The position numbers and the translations under genes are program-made. 64,000 nucleotides of DNA, taken from NCBI GenBank assembly GCA_013115135.1, contig JABANP010000003.1, positions 124,001-188,000 on the forward strand. The letters are read 5' to 3'. The stretch comes from Perkinsus olseni. Taxonomy: Eukaryota; Perkinsozoa; Perkinsida; Perkinsidae. Shown one piece after another: positions 31,212 to 43,404 of the stretch (positions are counted from its first letter, which is position 1; each line of letters starts with the position of its first letter). Under the pieces are notes generated by a model. It did not search any database. It had not been told where the DNA came from and was given only the letters and a program-made list of their open reading frames with translations.

Positions 31212-33045
31212 CTGCCCCGCCAGGGCTCTGGGCTGCCAATATAGCTACTTATTTTCATCGTCAATCTGCAGTCAGAATCAACATGTCCGCTCCCTTCCTC
31301 TCCTATAAGTCAGATTGAAATGTTCAGGTTCAAGTCCCTGCTACCATGTTGTCATTCTTCCCAGTTCGCACTCTCGTTGCCGAACTCTTCATCTTAAGCG
31401 AGGGCGCCGATTTAGCTTCCGCTATTGTCGGCCCTCCATTCATCGGTTCCACTCCGGCAGGGACCATATCGCTGTAGGAAATCTATCATTCCCATTGGCA
31501 TTCACTCAAGTGGAACCACTGACGGGTTGCGTTATTCAGGTTGGGATCACGAGCCTGATTGATCACCCGCAGACATTCTCGCCAAACCAGTTTTCCATCC
31601 TTCCTTCCGAGGCCAATCGACGCATGCGAGCCTTCGTAGAGCTTGAATGATCTGCAGATCTCAGATCTTCATTCAAGTTCATGCGAGAGAAACATCATAG
31701 GTTCTTCCTAGGAACAATGGCCAGCAAGGTTTGCAAATTTCATAGACTTCCGTTCCGAGACGCGTCGAGAATGAGAATTCTCATGAAATCGGCTGAAATC
31801 TCATCTTTGCTGGCTTCGAGTGTCACAAGCGCATGGGTTAGAGCGGATCACTGAGATCGAGTCCACTACCTAGCATACCCCAGGAAGGTTTCCTACAGTT
31901 TATCGTAACCTTGTCGCACAGTCTCAATCCAAGGCAAACAGAATCCCAAGGGCTCGGATCGATCAATCGCACATGCCACCAATGATGGCAGCGTTTTTGA
32001 GCTTGATGCCAGCCGGTGCGGTTTCTGTATTCAGCGCTAGCAGCACGAAAAGCAGTAGAAGGAATAGCGGTTTTTGAACCCGCATCCGCCATTCCAACGA
32101 GCCCGGAACTCGCATTGTACAAGTTGACATCTTTAGCCGCCTTGGATTCGTCACACTGAGCGTTCATCCATCCCTCAAGCTCGCTCAACACGGACTCCTC
32201 TCGATGCCAGCGAATGCTGCTTATACTCGCAAGCCTACGCCACAGCGCTTCCCTGCACGTAAAAACTTCGAGTAGCTTTTCGATCATCGAGTGAATATAT
32301 CAATCTAACGAAGTAGATCGCGAAATATCCACACGGCAATTAGAAGCAGTCGAGTATTCCTGCAGTAGGTTCAAGGATGTCTCCCTGGAAAAGAGAAAGA
32401 ACAGATCCGCTCAGGTTTTCTTTTGAGAAGTGAGATCAGTGGGGCGTCGCTCTCCAAAGCTTGTGTAACCAGCCCGGCAATAGCGTGCCCCAGCGAAGCG
32501 AGTCTGGAGAGGCTCAGAATTTTCGGCTGTGGAGAATGACGCGACCGATGTACGGTGGTCGCTAGCTTCAGACATCGCGTGACTTTCCGGGTAATTCCCA
32601 CCCCGGAGCAGGGCAGGTTCCCCGGGAGGCAGTTGTCTATAGCACATCTTCAATGCTATTGGAAACGTAAGCTGTTCGCTAAGGCACTGTTCGGTAGTGC
32701 GGTATGAAGCGTACGACACAAGGGTCCATTAGTAACGGGAAGAATAAATCCGTGACAGACTTCAACGTAACAATCTAGGACAGTATCAACTCGGACTCCG
32801 ACTCAACCCAGTGATCATCACTGAGTGCTGCCTCTGTAAACTGTCCGCAGGGAACAAGAGCAATCAGCGATCAGCCACCTCACAAGTTCGGTGGTGATCA
32901 ACGAGCTCGATAATCCTTCCGTAGGCCCCTTATGCGCGCCACGTTCCCCTGCAGTTGAATCTCTGCGCCGGTAGGTCAAGGGACGCAGCTAGGGTATCGC
33001 GTCGCTATACCTCCCATCTCCGGCCTGCCACGGAGGGAAGCGGCG
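31212..33045. other. Intergenic, no gene seen
   Basis: Short open frames exist but none is convincing. An imperfect inverted repeat (CTTGAATGATCTGCAGATCT facing AGATCTTCATTCAAG) lies at about 31642-31679, 430 nt past the stop of copy C. Confidence 0.45.
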
Positions 33046-33629
33046 ATGACGGAGATCGAGGAGGTCACAAACTCATGGCCTATGGTTACTGATGGCGCCT
33101 CTCGCATTCCCCCTGATACCTCTCTCTCTGGTATCACAAGATCCTTGAGCGCCTTCGTAGAACGGTGCGCGCCTGAGGCCCCAGCCCCATCTGACACCAC
33201 GGTGTTGTCACCACCTGGTGGACGGGGGAGTTGTCAGGCTGAAGGCGAAATCAAGAAGGGCACATCGGGCGTTCTTCCGTCACAAGAGCTTGAACGGCCC
33301 TGATGCATGATCCACGATGTCCGCGACGCTGCCGTAGGCGAGTTCAAGTCAGCCGTCAAAGAGGCCGAGGGGGTAGCTGCTCGCAGATTCTTCACTGATC
33401 TGCAGCACTACTCCCGCTGTTTTAGACGAAAATGCCCCCGGATTCCTCCTGCCGCTATATGGGAGCATGGAGTGAATCAGGCGGACTTCCTCCTACGGCG
33501 GCTGATCCCGAAAGGGCCACCGAGGGACACGTGTTCCGGATGCTATCGGTTCCGAACAACCCGACGTTGCTGTACGATTCGGGTATATCAGGTGACATAG
33601 GACTCAACACACAGGAAGAAACGTGCTAA
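33046..33629 (+). CDS. Possible retroelement-like or orphan coding fragment
   Basis: Three overlapping plus-strand frames have coding-like composition: 33046-33303 (Pro-rich), 33307-33560 (VKEAEGVAARRFFTDLQHYS) and, by frame change, 33432-33629, which holds LLYDSGISGDIG. The DSG within a hydrophobic context is reminiscent of retropepsins, but it is a single short motif. It may be a decayed gag/protease piece or an unknown gene. Confidence 0.25.
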
Positions 33630-33649
33630 GGCATCTTGAACCTCGTATT

Positions 33650-36522
33650 TCATGGAGGTCTCTCGTCTCGAGCATAGCGGAGCGAAGCGCATCCGACGTC
33701 CCGAGAAAGAAGCATGCGACGTGGGCGTGCCTCAGGCGCCAGGCAGTCACACCGCGTGACGCCAAGAGGTCACCCGACGCCGCCGCCAGCTCCTCGGGGT
33801 ACTCGTCTCGGATATGCTCGGCGGGAACGCGCAAGACCTTTTAACGGAGTCGAGACCCTGCTACGGCGATTGATCCTGGCAGGTTCGCGTGTAACAGAGC
33901 TGTCGTTGCGGTGAGTAGGCATCGCTTTTCTCAAGGGCCTCGCTTGTTCTTTTCCCTTCCTATGCGCACAGCAGCTCTATTCTCTCTCGCCTCTCTGGTT
34001 GGCGCTACGATCTTTCCACGCGATACTATCCTATCCATTAAGTCTGGAGACGATGATATTGACGTTCGTCATCTGCCTCAAATGCTGAGGAACTACGACG
34101 ACATCCCTGACGAGGAGGTTGCCTCTTTCCTAAGCATCGCTGAGATCAGGACTCTCAAGTATGTCCACTTGCAAGTGGTTCAGACGTCACCCTCGACAAT
34201 CGGCAGCGATACTCTCTGCAAATTCGTGACTGAGGCCAGCAGCAAGCTATCCCTCGAATCGAACTGCGCCATTGACGTGGACGGCGGGGTCTTTTGGCGA
34301 CCGCGTCCGAAAGAAGACCACGCCAAAGAAGACGCCGAAGCCCAAGGGAACGACACCGAAGCCTCCAACAACGCCGGTACTACAGACGACGCTAACACCC
34401 GAGACGACGCAGAAACCTGGAAGAACGCCTAAGCCCAGGCGGACGCCTAAGCCCAAAAGAATATACGGGCATATTGATAGCGACTTGCACGTCAACGATT
34501 ATGATGCTGTTGACCAGAAGCATTTCAAATGGATGAAAATGGGAGAAGTCTGGCAGCGTGCTTTTCCCCACGTCACTCGGAAGGCCAAGGTGGCCGTCAT
34601 GGACTCCGGTATCAACTGGGCTGACCGTGACTTCGATCTCCCTCTTTGGATACCTTCAAAAGCAGAGCGGTGGCTACTTGAAAGGGGGGTGGAACTTCTT
34701 CGACAATACTCCGTTTTTGACGAACAAGCTCAACCATGGTACCCAGGTTTGCAAGATATTGGCCGCCAAAGCGAATAACTCGGTCTCTATTGCTGGAATG
34801 GCGCAAAATGTTACGTTGGTGCCCCTCCAAGTGGTAGATGACAATGAGAGGGCGCCCCTATCTAAGCTCGTTGCGGCTATCGACATGGCCATCAATGTCA
34901 GGGTTGATATCGCAGAAATATCGGTGGGGTTCAAGTTCAGCAGCCGGGAAGCCGCCCAACGGGGACTGCTACTGCAGGCCCTCCACGCTGCTCAAGAGCA
35001 CGATATTTTGCTCGTATCTCCAGCTGGCAATGATGGCAAGGATGCGTCAGACGTTTTGCCCTGTTCACTCGGAGGCCCCAGAGCTATATGCGTTGCAGCC
35101 ATGATGGACTGGAAGAAGCTCAATGTCCTCCACCCTAGGAGCAACTTCGGTCCGAAGGTTGACATAGCGGCTTTTGGCTATAGAATCCTCACTGGCCGTT
35201 TGACCGATGCACCCGGTGGTAGGCTGAGGAGCTTTAGCGGTACTTGTGCCTCGAGTGCGTTCGCGGCTGGTGCTCTAGCCATTCTGATATCCATGGGGAT
35301 TGACTCAGGAAAGGCTAAACAGCTGATCGAGGAGAGTACCGACCAGATGAACTATATAATTCCTGAAAGGTATCCCCACAGAATCAAAGGTGGAGCTCTT
35401 GATGTTCTCAAGGCTGTCGAAAGCGCCATCAGCTGGGTTTCCTCGAAGCAACGCAGCCTGCATGATGGAACCGGCTTTGCTTCGGTTGAGTGATTGTGGT
35501 TCTTAACGCCACCTCTCTTCAAATCCCCATTGCTCATACAGAGCAGGGGTCGCAAATGCTCGATGAGCTAAGGCCCATTTGCTGGGCAACGAGGATTTTT
35601 TCGTTTCCTTCAACCCTTCTGGTTCGCTATGACTGCATTTCCCCCTCACGAGTTTCTCCTGGTCCACGTACTGTCAGTTGGACTGTTTTACTCGGGAGTC
35701 TCCGGAAGGAGACTCGTCTTAGCTCATTTCACTCAGTGACGGAATTGTGGTCGTCGTCGCACCGCTGCAGGTATTCTTTATATCTCCTGTAGTTCCTCAG
35801 CCATCATGTCGCTAACAACCTCTACCATCACAACTTAGATTGATTTCGACTGCTATTGATGGGCTTGCGTTACTTAAGTTAGGGCTCCTTCGTCACAGAA
35901 GTTCGAGGAAAAACTTCGCCTGCACCCCGGCCGCTCGAGTAAGATTAACCAGGAAATAGCTCATGTCGGGCAGCTCTAGATTATTGATGTGCCGCTCCCC
36001 TCTCATTTGTCCTTGCGGCACTTGGTGAGCATCCCGCCTATCATGTTACATGAGTCATGTAACAAGTCAACGACATGATCCACTCTGTGTTCTGAGGACT
36101 TCGATCGGGAGTCATCGGTACATAATAGCCTACTGATGTGAGATTGGCCAGATCCATAACGAGCTCGCGCTCTTCAGCCTGCTAGTTATTAGCGAGGGCG
36201 AGGCATAGAAGTGATCGATGATCAGGACTCAATCTGTAGATAGTTACTGATATTCTGCTGTTCTTCGACGTGACATCGGAGACCCGCCCGGCTCACCGCC
36301 GGTCGTTGGCAGTGTGCGTCTTCTCCCTACCTTTCCTGATGCGCTATTCCTGAAGTTGCGGAAGACCACGAGGTGCGTTCCACTGGCAGCGGTCTCCGCT
36401 GAGCGTTGTGCTGCGGTGCCGTTGAAAAGCAGTGGTCGCCAGGCGGTCGAATGCGAAGCGCTGTGCCCCCCCGGCATTTGCCCGTCAATGAGTCTCGTCT
36501 GCCAAGAACGAGTGCTACTTTA
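33650..36522 (+). repeat. Segmental duplication, copy 2
   Basis: This is the partner of 23590-26670. It contains subtilase copy D and a long 3' flank. Shared landmarks include TTCTTCGACGTGACatcgg near 36260 and GGTCGCCAGGCGGTCGAATG near 36431. Confidence 0.8.
33962..35493 (+). CDS. Subtilisin-like protein (copy D), Cys in place of catalytic Ser, two frame breaks
   Basis: The ATG at 33962 opens a signal peptide (MRTAALFSLASLVGA), then propeptide (LPQMLRNYDDIPDEEVASFL), a Lys/Pro/Thr linker and an S8 domain. Asp is in VAVMDSGINW, His in LNHGTQVCKILAAK, oxyanion Asn in SPAGNDG. The Ser motif is FSGTCASSAFAAGALAIL: Cys (codon 35245-35247) sits where the nucleophile Ser is expected, and the usual Pro is Ala. 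Frame changes occur near 34292 (a TTTT run, TTT in copy A) and near 34640. With its conserved codons it may be a working gene with assembly errors, or a young pseudogene. As a protease it is probably inactive or altered. Confidence 0.8.
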
Positions 36523-36998
36523 ACTGGACACTAAGAATGAACCACTGGCTATATCACAGTGATAGCTTAGGAGTTCAGACCAGCTCCGATCCTTGCAACA
36601 GATGTAGCTTCGCGTAGTGAGGGGCAGAGAGGTGCACCACAATAGTCCGTCGAGCAACGGTACTCGTCGATTCGGCAATCGCATTCTCGATCGCTCCTGA
36701 GCCGCCGGTTGGCCCACCGTCGACGGTACCCTGCGTCACGCACTGAATGGCTCAACAGCAACTCTGACTACCATGGGCCCGAGCAGTCGAGCCGATTGGG
36801 AAAGAATTGCGAGGCATACTCTGCGCGTGCACATCATAAAGCACGTGGAGTTGGAATTTCCAATTCCGAACGTTTTAGTCACGTTGTTCGGGCTCCCTGT
36901 CGTACCGACCTGACGCGCTTTCCTCTACCTATATGTCCAGCAGGTCCTCGCCGCTGACGGCTGAATAGCGAAGAGGTTGTTCGATGAGCCCACTCCAT

Positions 36999-37098
36999 AT
37001 CTCAGAATCGATCCTGGAATAGATTCTGGCTTGTCACAAGCCGCTGTGGCATGCGGTCCCAGGATCGATGATGAGTTTCCGAATCAGTTCATTGACCA
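36999..37098. repeat. Hairpin-forming dispersed repeat, copy 2
   Basis: It has the same motif order as 6690-6788: CTCAGAATCGATCCTGGAAT, a short loop with its own stem (CTTGTCACAAG), GGTCCCAGGATCGATGATGAG and then GAATCAGTTCATTGA. It sits about 300 nt upstream of the start of subtilase copy E. Confidence 0.5.
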
Positions 37099-37394
37099 CC
37101 ACCGGGGCGCGCGTAACGCGGTGACGTGACGAGAGATGGGCGCGTCCTCCGGTGCTCGGGAGCAGGGAGGTCACGCCGAGTGACCCGACTGTACCACCTG
37201 GAGCCTTCGTCGTCTGGTATCCGATATCACTACGACGATTCGACTATGATACTACCCGCGCGTGTGATACGCAACGAAGCAGCAGGCGCCCTGCTCGATG
37301 GGCATGCCCTCCGAATATCCCGCATCCTAGGATACCGCCCCGGCAGCATAGACTTGCGTATGCCACTCAGCCTTTCCGCTTTCCAGTTTTTTTC

Positions 37395-38784
37395 ATGCGC
37401 GTCTCTCCCGTAATTTCTTTCGCCTCGCTGGTGGGCGCCACGGTTCCTCCCAGTGACACTATAGTATGCATTGAGTCTGCTGACGGTGATGTTGACGTTC
37501 GTCGTCTGCCTCAAATGCTGAGGAAAGCCGGTCATACCCCTGACGAGGAGGTTGCCTCTTTCCTGGGGACCGCTGAGATCACGACTCTGGAGTTCGTCCA
37601 CTTGCAAGTGGTGAAGACGTCAGCCTCTACCATCGACAGCGACACTCTCTGCAATTTCGTGACTACGGCCAGCAGCAATCTTTCATTGCAAGCTGAATGC
37701 TCTGGAGATGCCAACGGCGAGGCGTTCGGCGGAAGAACTCAGCCGAAATCCCAAAGCCAAAAGCCTGTCCATTATGATAGTGATTTGCATGTGAACGATG
37801 CTGATGCCGGCTACCAGGAGCATTTGAAATGGATGCGAATGGGTGAAGTATGGCGACTGGCTCTTCCACATGTCAAGAGGAAGATCACGGTAGCCGTCAC
37901 GGACTCTGGTATAGACTGGAAGGACCCTGATTTTGCTCCTCTAAAAGGGAGACTGAAGAAACAGAGTGGTGGCTATTTGGAAGGAGGGTGGAACTTTGTC
38001 ACGAATTCGCCGATCTTGACGAACAAAGACTCCCACGGAACAAATGTGTGCAAGATTTGTGGCGGCTAAAGGGAACAACTCGTTCGGCATCGCTGGAATG
38101 GCTCCTAACCTCACGTTGGTACCATTACAGGTGTTCGACCATACACCTGGGGAAAGCTTGTCCAGGTATGTGAAAGCCCTCGACTTGGCTATTGATGTGA
38201 AAGTGGATATGCTCTCAATGTCCGTGGGGTGGGAACTCAGTGATCTGGAACACGCCCAGCGTAACGTTTTAATGAGAGCACTTCATGCTGTGCATCGGAG
38301 CGGCATTTTTATGGTGTCCTCAGCAGGCAATAAATTCGGCAGGGTGAAAGACATGTTCCCTTGTTGCTTCGGTGGCCCTACCTCTATGTGCGTCGCTTAC
38401 ATGTACAGCAATAGGACCCATAATGTCCTCAATCCTATCACTAACTGGGGTATTAGGGTGGACGTCGCAGCTTACGGTAACAATATATTCACCGGTCGTG
38501 ACGAGAAGGGCGAGTTGAGGTATTTCAACGGTACGTCAGCCGCACAACCGCTGGTTGCTGGTCTGATTGCTATCCTTCTGTCAATGGATGTGGATCCAAG
38601 GATGGCTAAGAGTATGGTGATGGCGAACGTGGACCACGTCGACTGTGCACTGCCAGAAGATCTGCCCCAGAGTATACGAGGTGGCGCCATCAATCCTCTC
38701 AGAACTATCAAATACGCCATTAAATGGCTCTCCTCCAAATCCCGTGGTCTACGCGCCGCCAAGCGCGTTGGTTTGCTGGACTAG
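37395..38784 (+). CDS. Secreted subtilisin-like serine protease (copy E), one frame break
   Basis: The ATG at 37395 begins a signal peptide (MRVSPVISFASLVGA). A propeptide (LPQMLRKAGHTPDEEVASFL) and a full S8 domain follow: Asp in VAVTDSGIDW, His in DSHGTNVCKI, oxyanion Asn in VSSAGNKF, Ser in NGTSAAQPLVAG. The only defect is a frame change at about 38053-38062, just after the catalytic His. All active-site residues are kept on both sides. The end is TAG at 38782-38784. Closest to copy C in the propeptide. An intact gene with one sequence error is a fair alternative to pseudogene. Confidence 0.85.
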
Positions 38785-39798
38785 TTGTTGCTCGAGCTCT
38801 CAACTTCGGTAGTATTTAAACTCTCTATTACTCCATCGCCTGTACTGGGCGAGGAGGATCGATCATTGATATTCAGCAGCTATGGCGCAGTTTTAATTTC
38901 TTCCTTTCCCTCATCTCGCGCCTAAAACCATAACTTCATGTCATACTTTTCAACACGGAAGTACGAGGGGCCATTCTCACCGTGGGGCACATTTTTTTCT
39001 CATCGGCGCAACTCCTCGCGTCTCTACGGTGACCTTATTGTCATTTAAAATTCATAGCCATAGCAGTCATTGTTCAACATTGTCTCACACACAGTACTAA
39101 TAGAAGATTTTGTGTTTCTTAAGCGGAGGACTCCTCAGCGGGGAAAGTAGCACAGCGACCTGTTGGAGGATCGTAGTAGCATGAGGGAGATACGCAATTG
39201 TTTGTATAGCGGAGCAGTAACCATAAGGAGTCTTTCTCGCGATCGTCATAGCAGCCGTTTCTAATTACTTCAAGCTACACACCGATGCACATTGCCGATG
39301 ATTATTGTCGCGTTTGCAGATACAGGTTATTATTAGCTACCCCACTAGGCATCGCTCGAAGGTGTTCGATAGCTTCACCATTGCCAGACGGGGACGCAGT
39401 GACTCGTACATGTTACTCATCGTAGCTTTTCCTACAAGTGCATAGTCGAAGATACTGATGTTATGAAGCACGAACAGTAGGGCACTAGATGCCGGATCTC
39501 GGCTGTCCATCAGAATTCACTGAGATGGATAAACTCAAGGCAAGCGGGTGCTCACGAGTGGTGCATGCCAAGGCCCGGTGTGGCTACCTAGCGTTCCGTT
39601 GCGGACTTGTGGTCGCCCATTTCGCTCCTTTCCCACTTGCTGTTTCTGTCGCGCGTCAAGGTCCGGCGCTTCGCAGCCGAGAGTCTCCACTCTCGGAAAT
39701 TTCCAGCGAAGCCTCCGAAAACCTCTGCCGTCCTACTATGATAACACTATGCACTCCACTCTTCCTCCAGCAGAACTCCAAACAGTTGGGTCAAAATG
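38785..39798. other. Intergenic between converging genes, no gene seen
   Basis: Subtilase E (plus) and the divergent ABC transporter (minus) converge here. No convincing frame, RNA gene or long repeat was found. Confidence 0.5.
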
Positions 39799-42700
39799 TT
39801 ACTCAATCATCACAGTTCTATCGAACAGCTCAGTCAGAAAAGGACGATGAGTCGTCATGACGACAGTCTGGGGCTCGAACAATCTCAAACAAACTCCGAC
39901 GAATTTTCTAGCAGCCTCGTCCGAGAACACCGCAGCGCACTCATCGAGTAGAACGATGCTCAGTTGGCTAGATTCCCGCGCTAAGACAACTCGTGCGAGG
40001 CAGATACGTAAACGATCGGCGGTAGTGTTCACAATGTCGGACGCATCAGAATCCAGGTTTAGTGCAGACCCGCTCGGGCAATCCAACAGCACGCAAGGAC
40101 TCCTGCAGAATACTGTCGACCATGCAGCCTTCAGGATCTAGATTCCGTCGTAATGATCCCCGGAATATGACAGGGCTGTGGGGGACACATTGAACCAAGC
40201 AGCGAGTGGTGGCTTCACCAGGGCTCAGTCCGCATATGAGAAGACTCCCGCTGAAGACCTTGGCCGCTCCCAGAATTGAGTTCATTAATGTTGTCTTACC
40301 GGCGCCTGAGGGCCCCACCAGCGCGAGCTTCTCATTGGCATGAACAACCAAATCGACACCGCGAAGTACAACGGACTCGCCGTACCCGACGCTCGCTTCG
40401 CGCATCACTATTGTGTTCGCACCGTAGATCTCTCTCTGTTTACCAGATTCGCTTCCTTGCTCACCCCTGATCGGCTTCTGTGTCAGTCTCTGTACAGAGA
40501 CAAAATCGCGCTCAATGCCCGCACAATTGTGTATCAGCTGCTGTACGATCCCAGAGACCGCCCGTGCAGCTGTAATCAGCATACCGGCAAGTATTGGGTC
40601 CCCTATCGGTTTCGCGAGAGTAACTTGGGCGGTGAGGAGGAAGCCGATGAGCTCAAGACGCAGAGCGAGCCAACAGCGGCATGCCTTTTCGACCAAATGC
40701 CATCTAGCGCTCTCCGCAGCTCTAGCCAAGAATTGCGTAGAGGCCCATGAGGTGGCTCCGTATTCGCGGACAGTGTCACGAATTTCGAAGCTGCCGTGCG
40801 CCGCGGCTACGACTGGTGTCAGGGCAGCTGCGGCTCGACGGTGGGCTCCACGATTCGCTGGACGGAATGGTCGAGCTGCCATCAGCTCAAATGCCAAGAC
40901 CACGAGAACGATCACCAACATCGTCTCTGCGGGGCTCTCTGAGGTTATCAGCATGAAAACGATTTTAAAAAACAAGTAGAGCACACCTCCCCACAGTACA
41001 CCGAGGGTGCGGGTCAAAGTATGGTCAGACACATTGACATCTGAGGTGAGCCGACTCAGATTATCAGACGCCTCGACAGCATCCACGAAGAAGACGGACC
41101 GCGGGAGCTCATAGAGACGAACTCGGTGAAGAGCTTTTTGGCTCCGCGGAGCCCGCCGGTGACCTCAACGTGAAAAGCGCCGAAGTTACAGAGAAGGAAT
41201 GCCAAGAGGACAACTGCATACCGCCACAGTAGCGCCAACTCGCCGACAGTCACTCTGGAGAGGAGAACGTCGAGAGACTGCTGGCTACCCATGATACCAG
41301 CAATCAGCAGCATGATCGAGCACGAGTAGCCATAACCGACATACCCAAGGAACATGCTGTAGGCTTGTAACGGTACGCATGCAGCGACGGCTTGGGAATC
41401 TGGCACTTGCTTCTGCAAGGGCGTCTTCTCTTGCACAGCATTCCCTATCGACGCTGCCACATCACTCCCGGATGGTTTCTGCCTGCGGATTCGACTGCGG
41501 GCACCGACCACGAGGAGAGCTTCCGCCGGCAAGTTCGCGGAGAGGAGCTCGAGATGATCGGTCAGAACTATTATTGAAGCACTATGCTTCAACAGCTCAA
41601 GCATGTTAGCCACGACCATTGCAGACGTGACCGAGTCCAGAAAAATGCAGGGCTCTTCCAAGAGCAGCACGGCATTCCGCATGCTCCCACAGAGAATACG
41701 GTAGTACGCTCTGGCCAAGCATACCCTTGCACCCTGGCCCATCGATAGAGTGTCGACCTTCTTGGTTGGAGGTACGCCCGTTAAACATGCCAGGCGCATC
41801 GCCTTGTCTAGACGGACATCGTCGCATCGCAGACCGAAAAGGACATTGTCACGTACAGTGTCACCGCAACCGAGTAGAAGCCTCGGGGATTTTCTCACGA
41901 CCACCGTGTCCGTCGACGAGGCTAGAAGTGAGCCTGTGAGAGCGCTACCATCTCGCTCACCCATCGCTACAACTCGTCCCAGAAATGTCGGGTCGAGTTT
42001 GTACGCGGTCTTCTCAGCCGAGCTTGGATGAGGCACTGTCTTGCAGAAGGATTGAAGGCGTTGCAAAGCGCTCCGACATTCCAGCAGGCTGAGGACGACA
42101 CCGGTGAACTGATTCACGGGGGCGGCTGCGCTGGCGAGCATCAACGATGTGGGGACAACTGCGGCTGGATCTACGGACGCTGTGGTGACCATCAGCATTA
42201 CCGCTACGAACTGGACGATCACAGGCTGAGCGTAGTCGATGCCCTCGCGGATTTTACGCATCCACTCGCGTTTGCCGAGGAGAAGAAGTTCAGTCTCGCG
42301 ACTCCGCAGAATGAACTGGACCCACACCCTCGTCCAACCGAGCCGAGCCAGAGTGGCACAGGACGGTGGGCTGAAGGCTTCTTCACACAGAGTGATGCGA
42401 TCGTCTCTCGACGACTGCCATGCCTTGCGCAAAGTGCCGTCCATGAAGGACAGGACCAGTGCTGCACAACGGAGTATGATCACAACCAGGAGACAGGGAA
42501 CGACCCCGTAAGTGAGGTTAGTCCAGAGCAGATAGAAAGCACTGAGGAACTCAATGGGTAGTCGCCAGGCAGCCACTACTGCAGTTAGCCCATCTACAGC
42601 AACTGCGGTGTCGCTGAGCAGGAGGTTCGTCAACGAGTGACCCCGGCTGGCTCCCGCCGGCAAGTCTAGAGAGACGCAGTGCACTGCATAGGTGAGGGCG

Positions 42701-43330
42701 GTGCGCATGTATGCTTTTATTGAGGCCACCCAGTACGTAGCATGGGTTCTAAGGAGCCACAGAGCCACGTTGGCCGAAAGAAAAGTGAAATCGGCCGCCG
42801 ACGCGCCATCTGTCACCGATAAGAGCGTTTGTAGGTAAACAATCGACTGCAGGTTTATGAAGTGCAGCGTGAGCTCGATGACGAAGAGTTGGATGAGCTC
42901 AATGCGAAACTCCCAAGTGAGACCGCGCAAATCAAAGGAGACACTTCGGTGGGAGTGGCGATGGAGGACCTGACAATGATAGGAACGTGTCCGACGAAGG
43001 TTGACAACACAGCGCCAGTTGACCGGAGAACTAGCAGAGAAAAGCCTCAAGACTTGTCCGCGCTGGGAGAGTGGTGAAATCGGCACACTACAGACCCGAT
43101 GCCAACAAATGGTCGAGCGCTCCCCCATATCGGAGCTTACCCTCGTCGAGAGATCAGGCGAGGCCTTGGGTTCACCAATCCAGCAGCAATCGATCGATAT
43201 CCAGCTGAATGAGAGGGTGCTCCAGACACCCCTGGCCCACCAAATGACAACAGACGTTGGCCACTGCCGAATCTCCAGCTGGAAACTTGGGTGAAAAACT
43301 GACACGCTCGTCCCAGTTCGGACCAGGGCG
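39799..43330 (-). CDS. Divergent ABCC-like transporter with degenerate NBD1, few introns
   Basis: Two membrane domains and two NBDs in ABCC order, read in three main blocks (about 43300-41056, 41100-40046, 40092-39799). Linker STLSFSWI near 43215; TMD1 helices at 42.9-42.1 kb. NBD1 keeps DTVRDNVLFG, a signature-like LSMGQGARVCLARA and LLLEEP. Its P-loop region (VAMGERDGSALTGSLL) lacks the GK(S/T) lysine and its Walker B Asp is Glu. NBD2 has Walker A GPSGAGKTT, VLLDE and a His in MTTHRP, but its signature is TTADRLRICLAR instead of LSGGQ. Frame changes occur near 41100 and near 40075. A start ATG is not clear at the 5' end (about 43.3 kb). In contrast to the other ABCC gene, over 2 kb shows no intron. 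It may be a pseudogene or an asymmetric transporter. Confidence 0.75.
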
Positions 43331-43404
43331 GTCGGAGTTCCTCAGGACAAAGGAGATGGATTTCACAAACTCAACTCAAAGCAAGCAGCTGGAGTGAAAA
43401 TGGT

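Noticed and set aside
43172..43366. ATG-less 64-codon frame as the N-terminus of the divergent ABC gene
   Set aside because: It begins at GTG and overlaps the better-supported linker frame; the true 5' end remains open.
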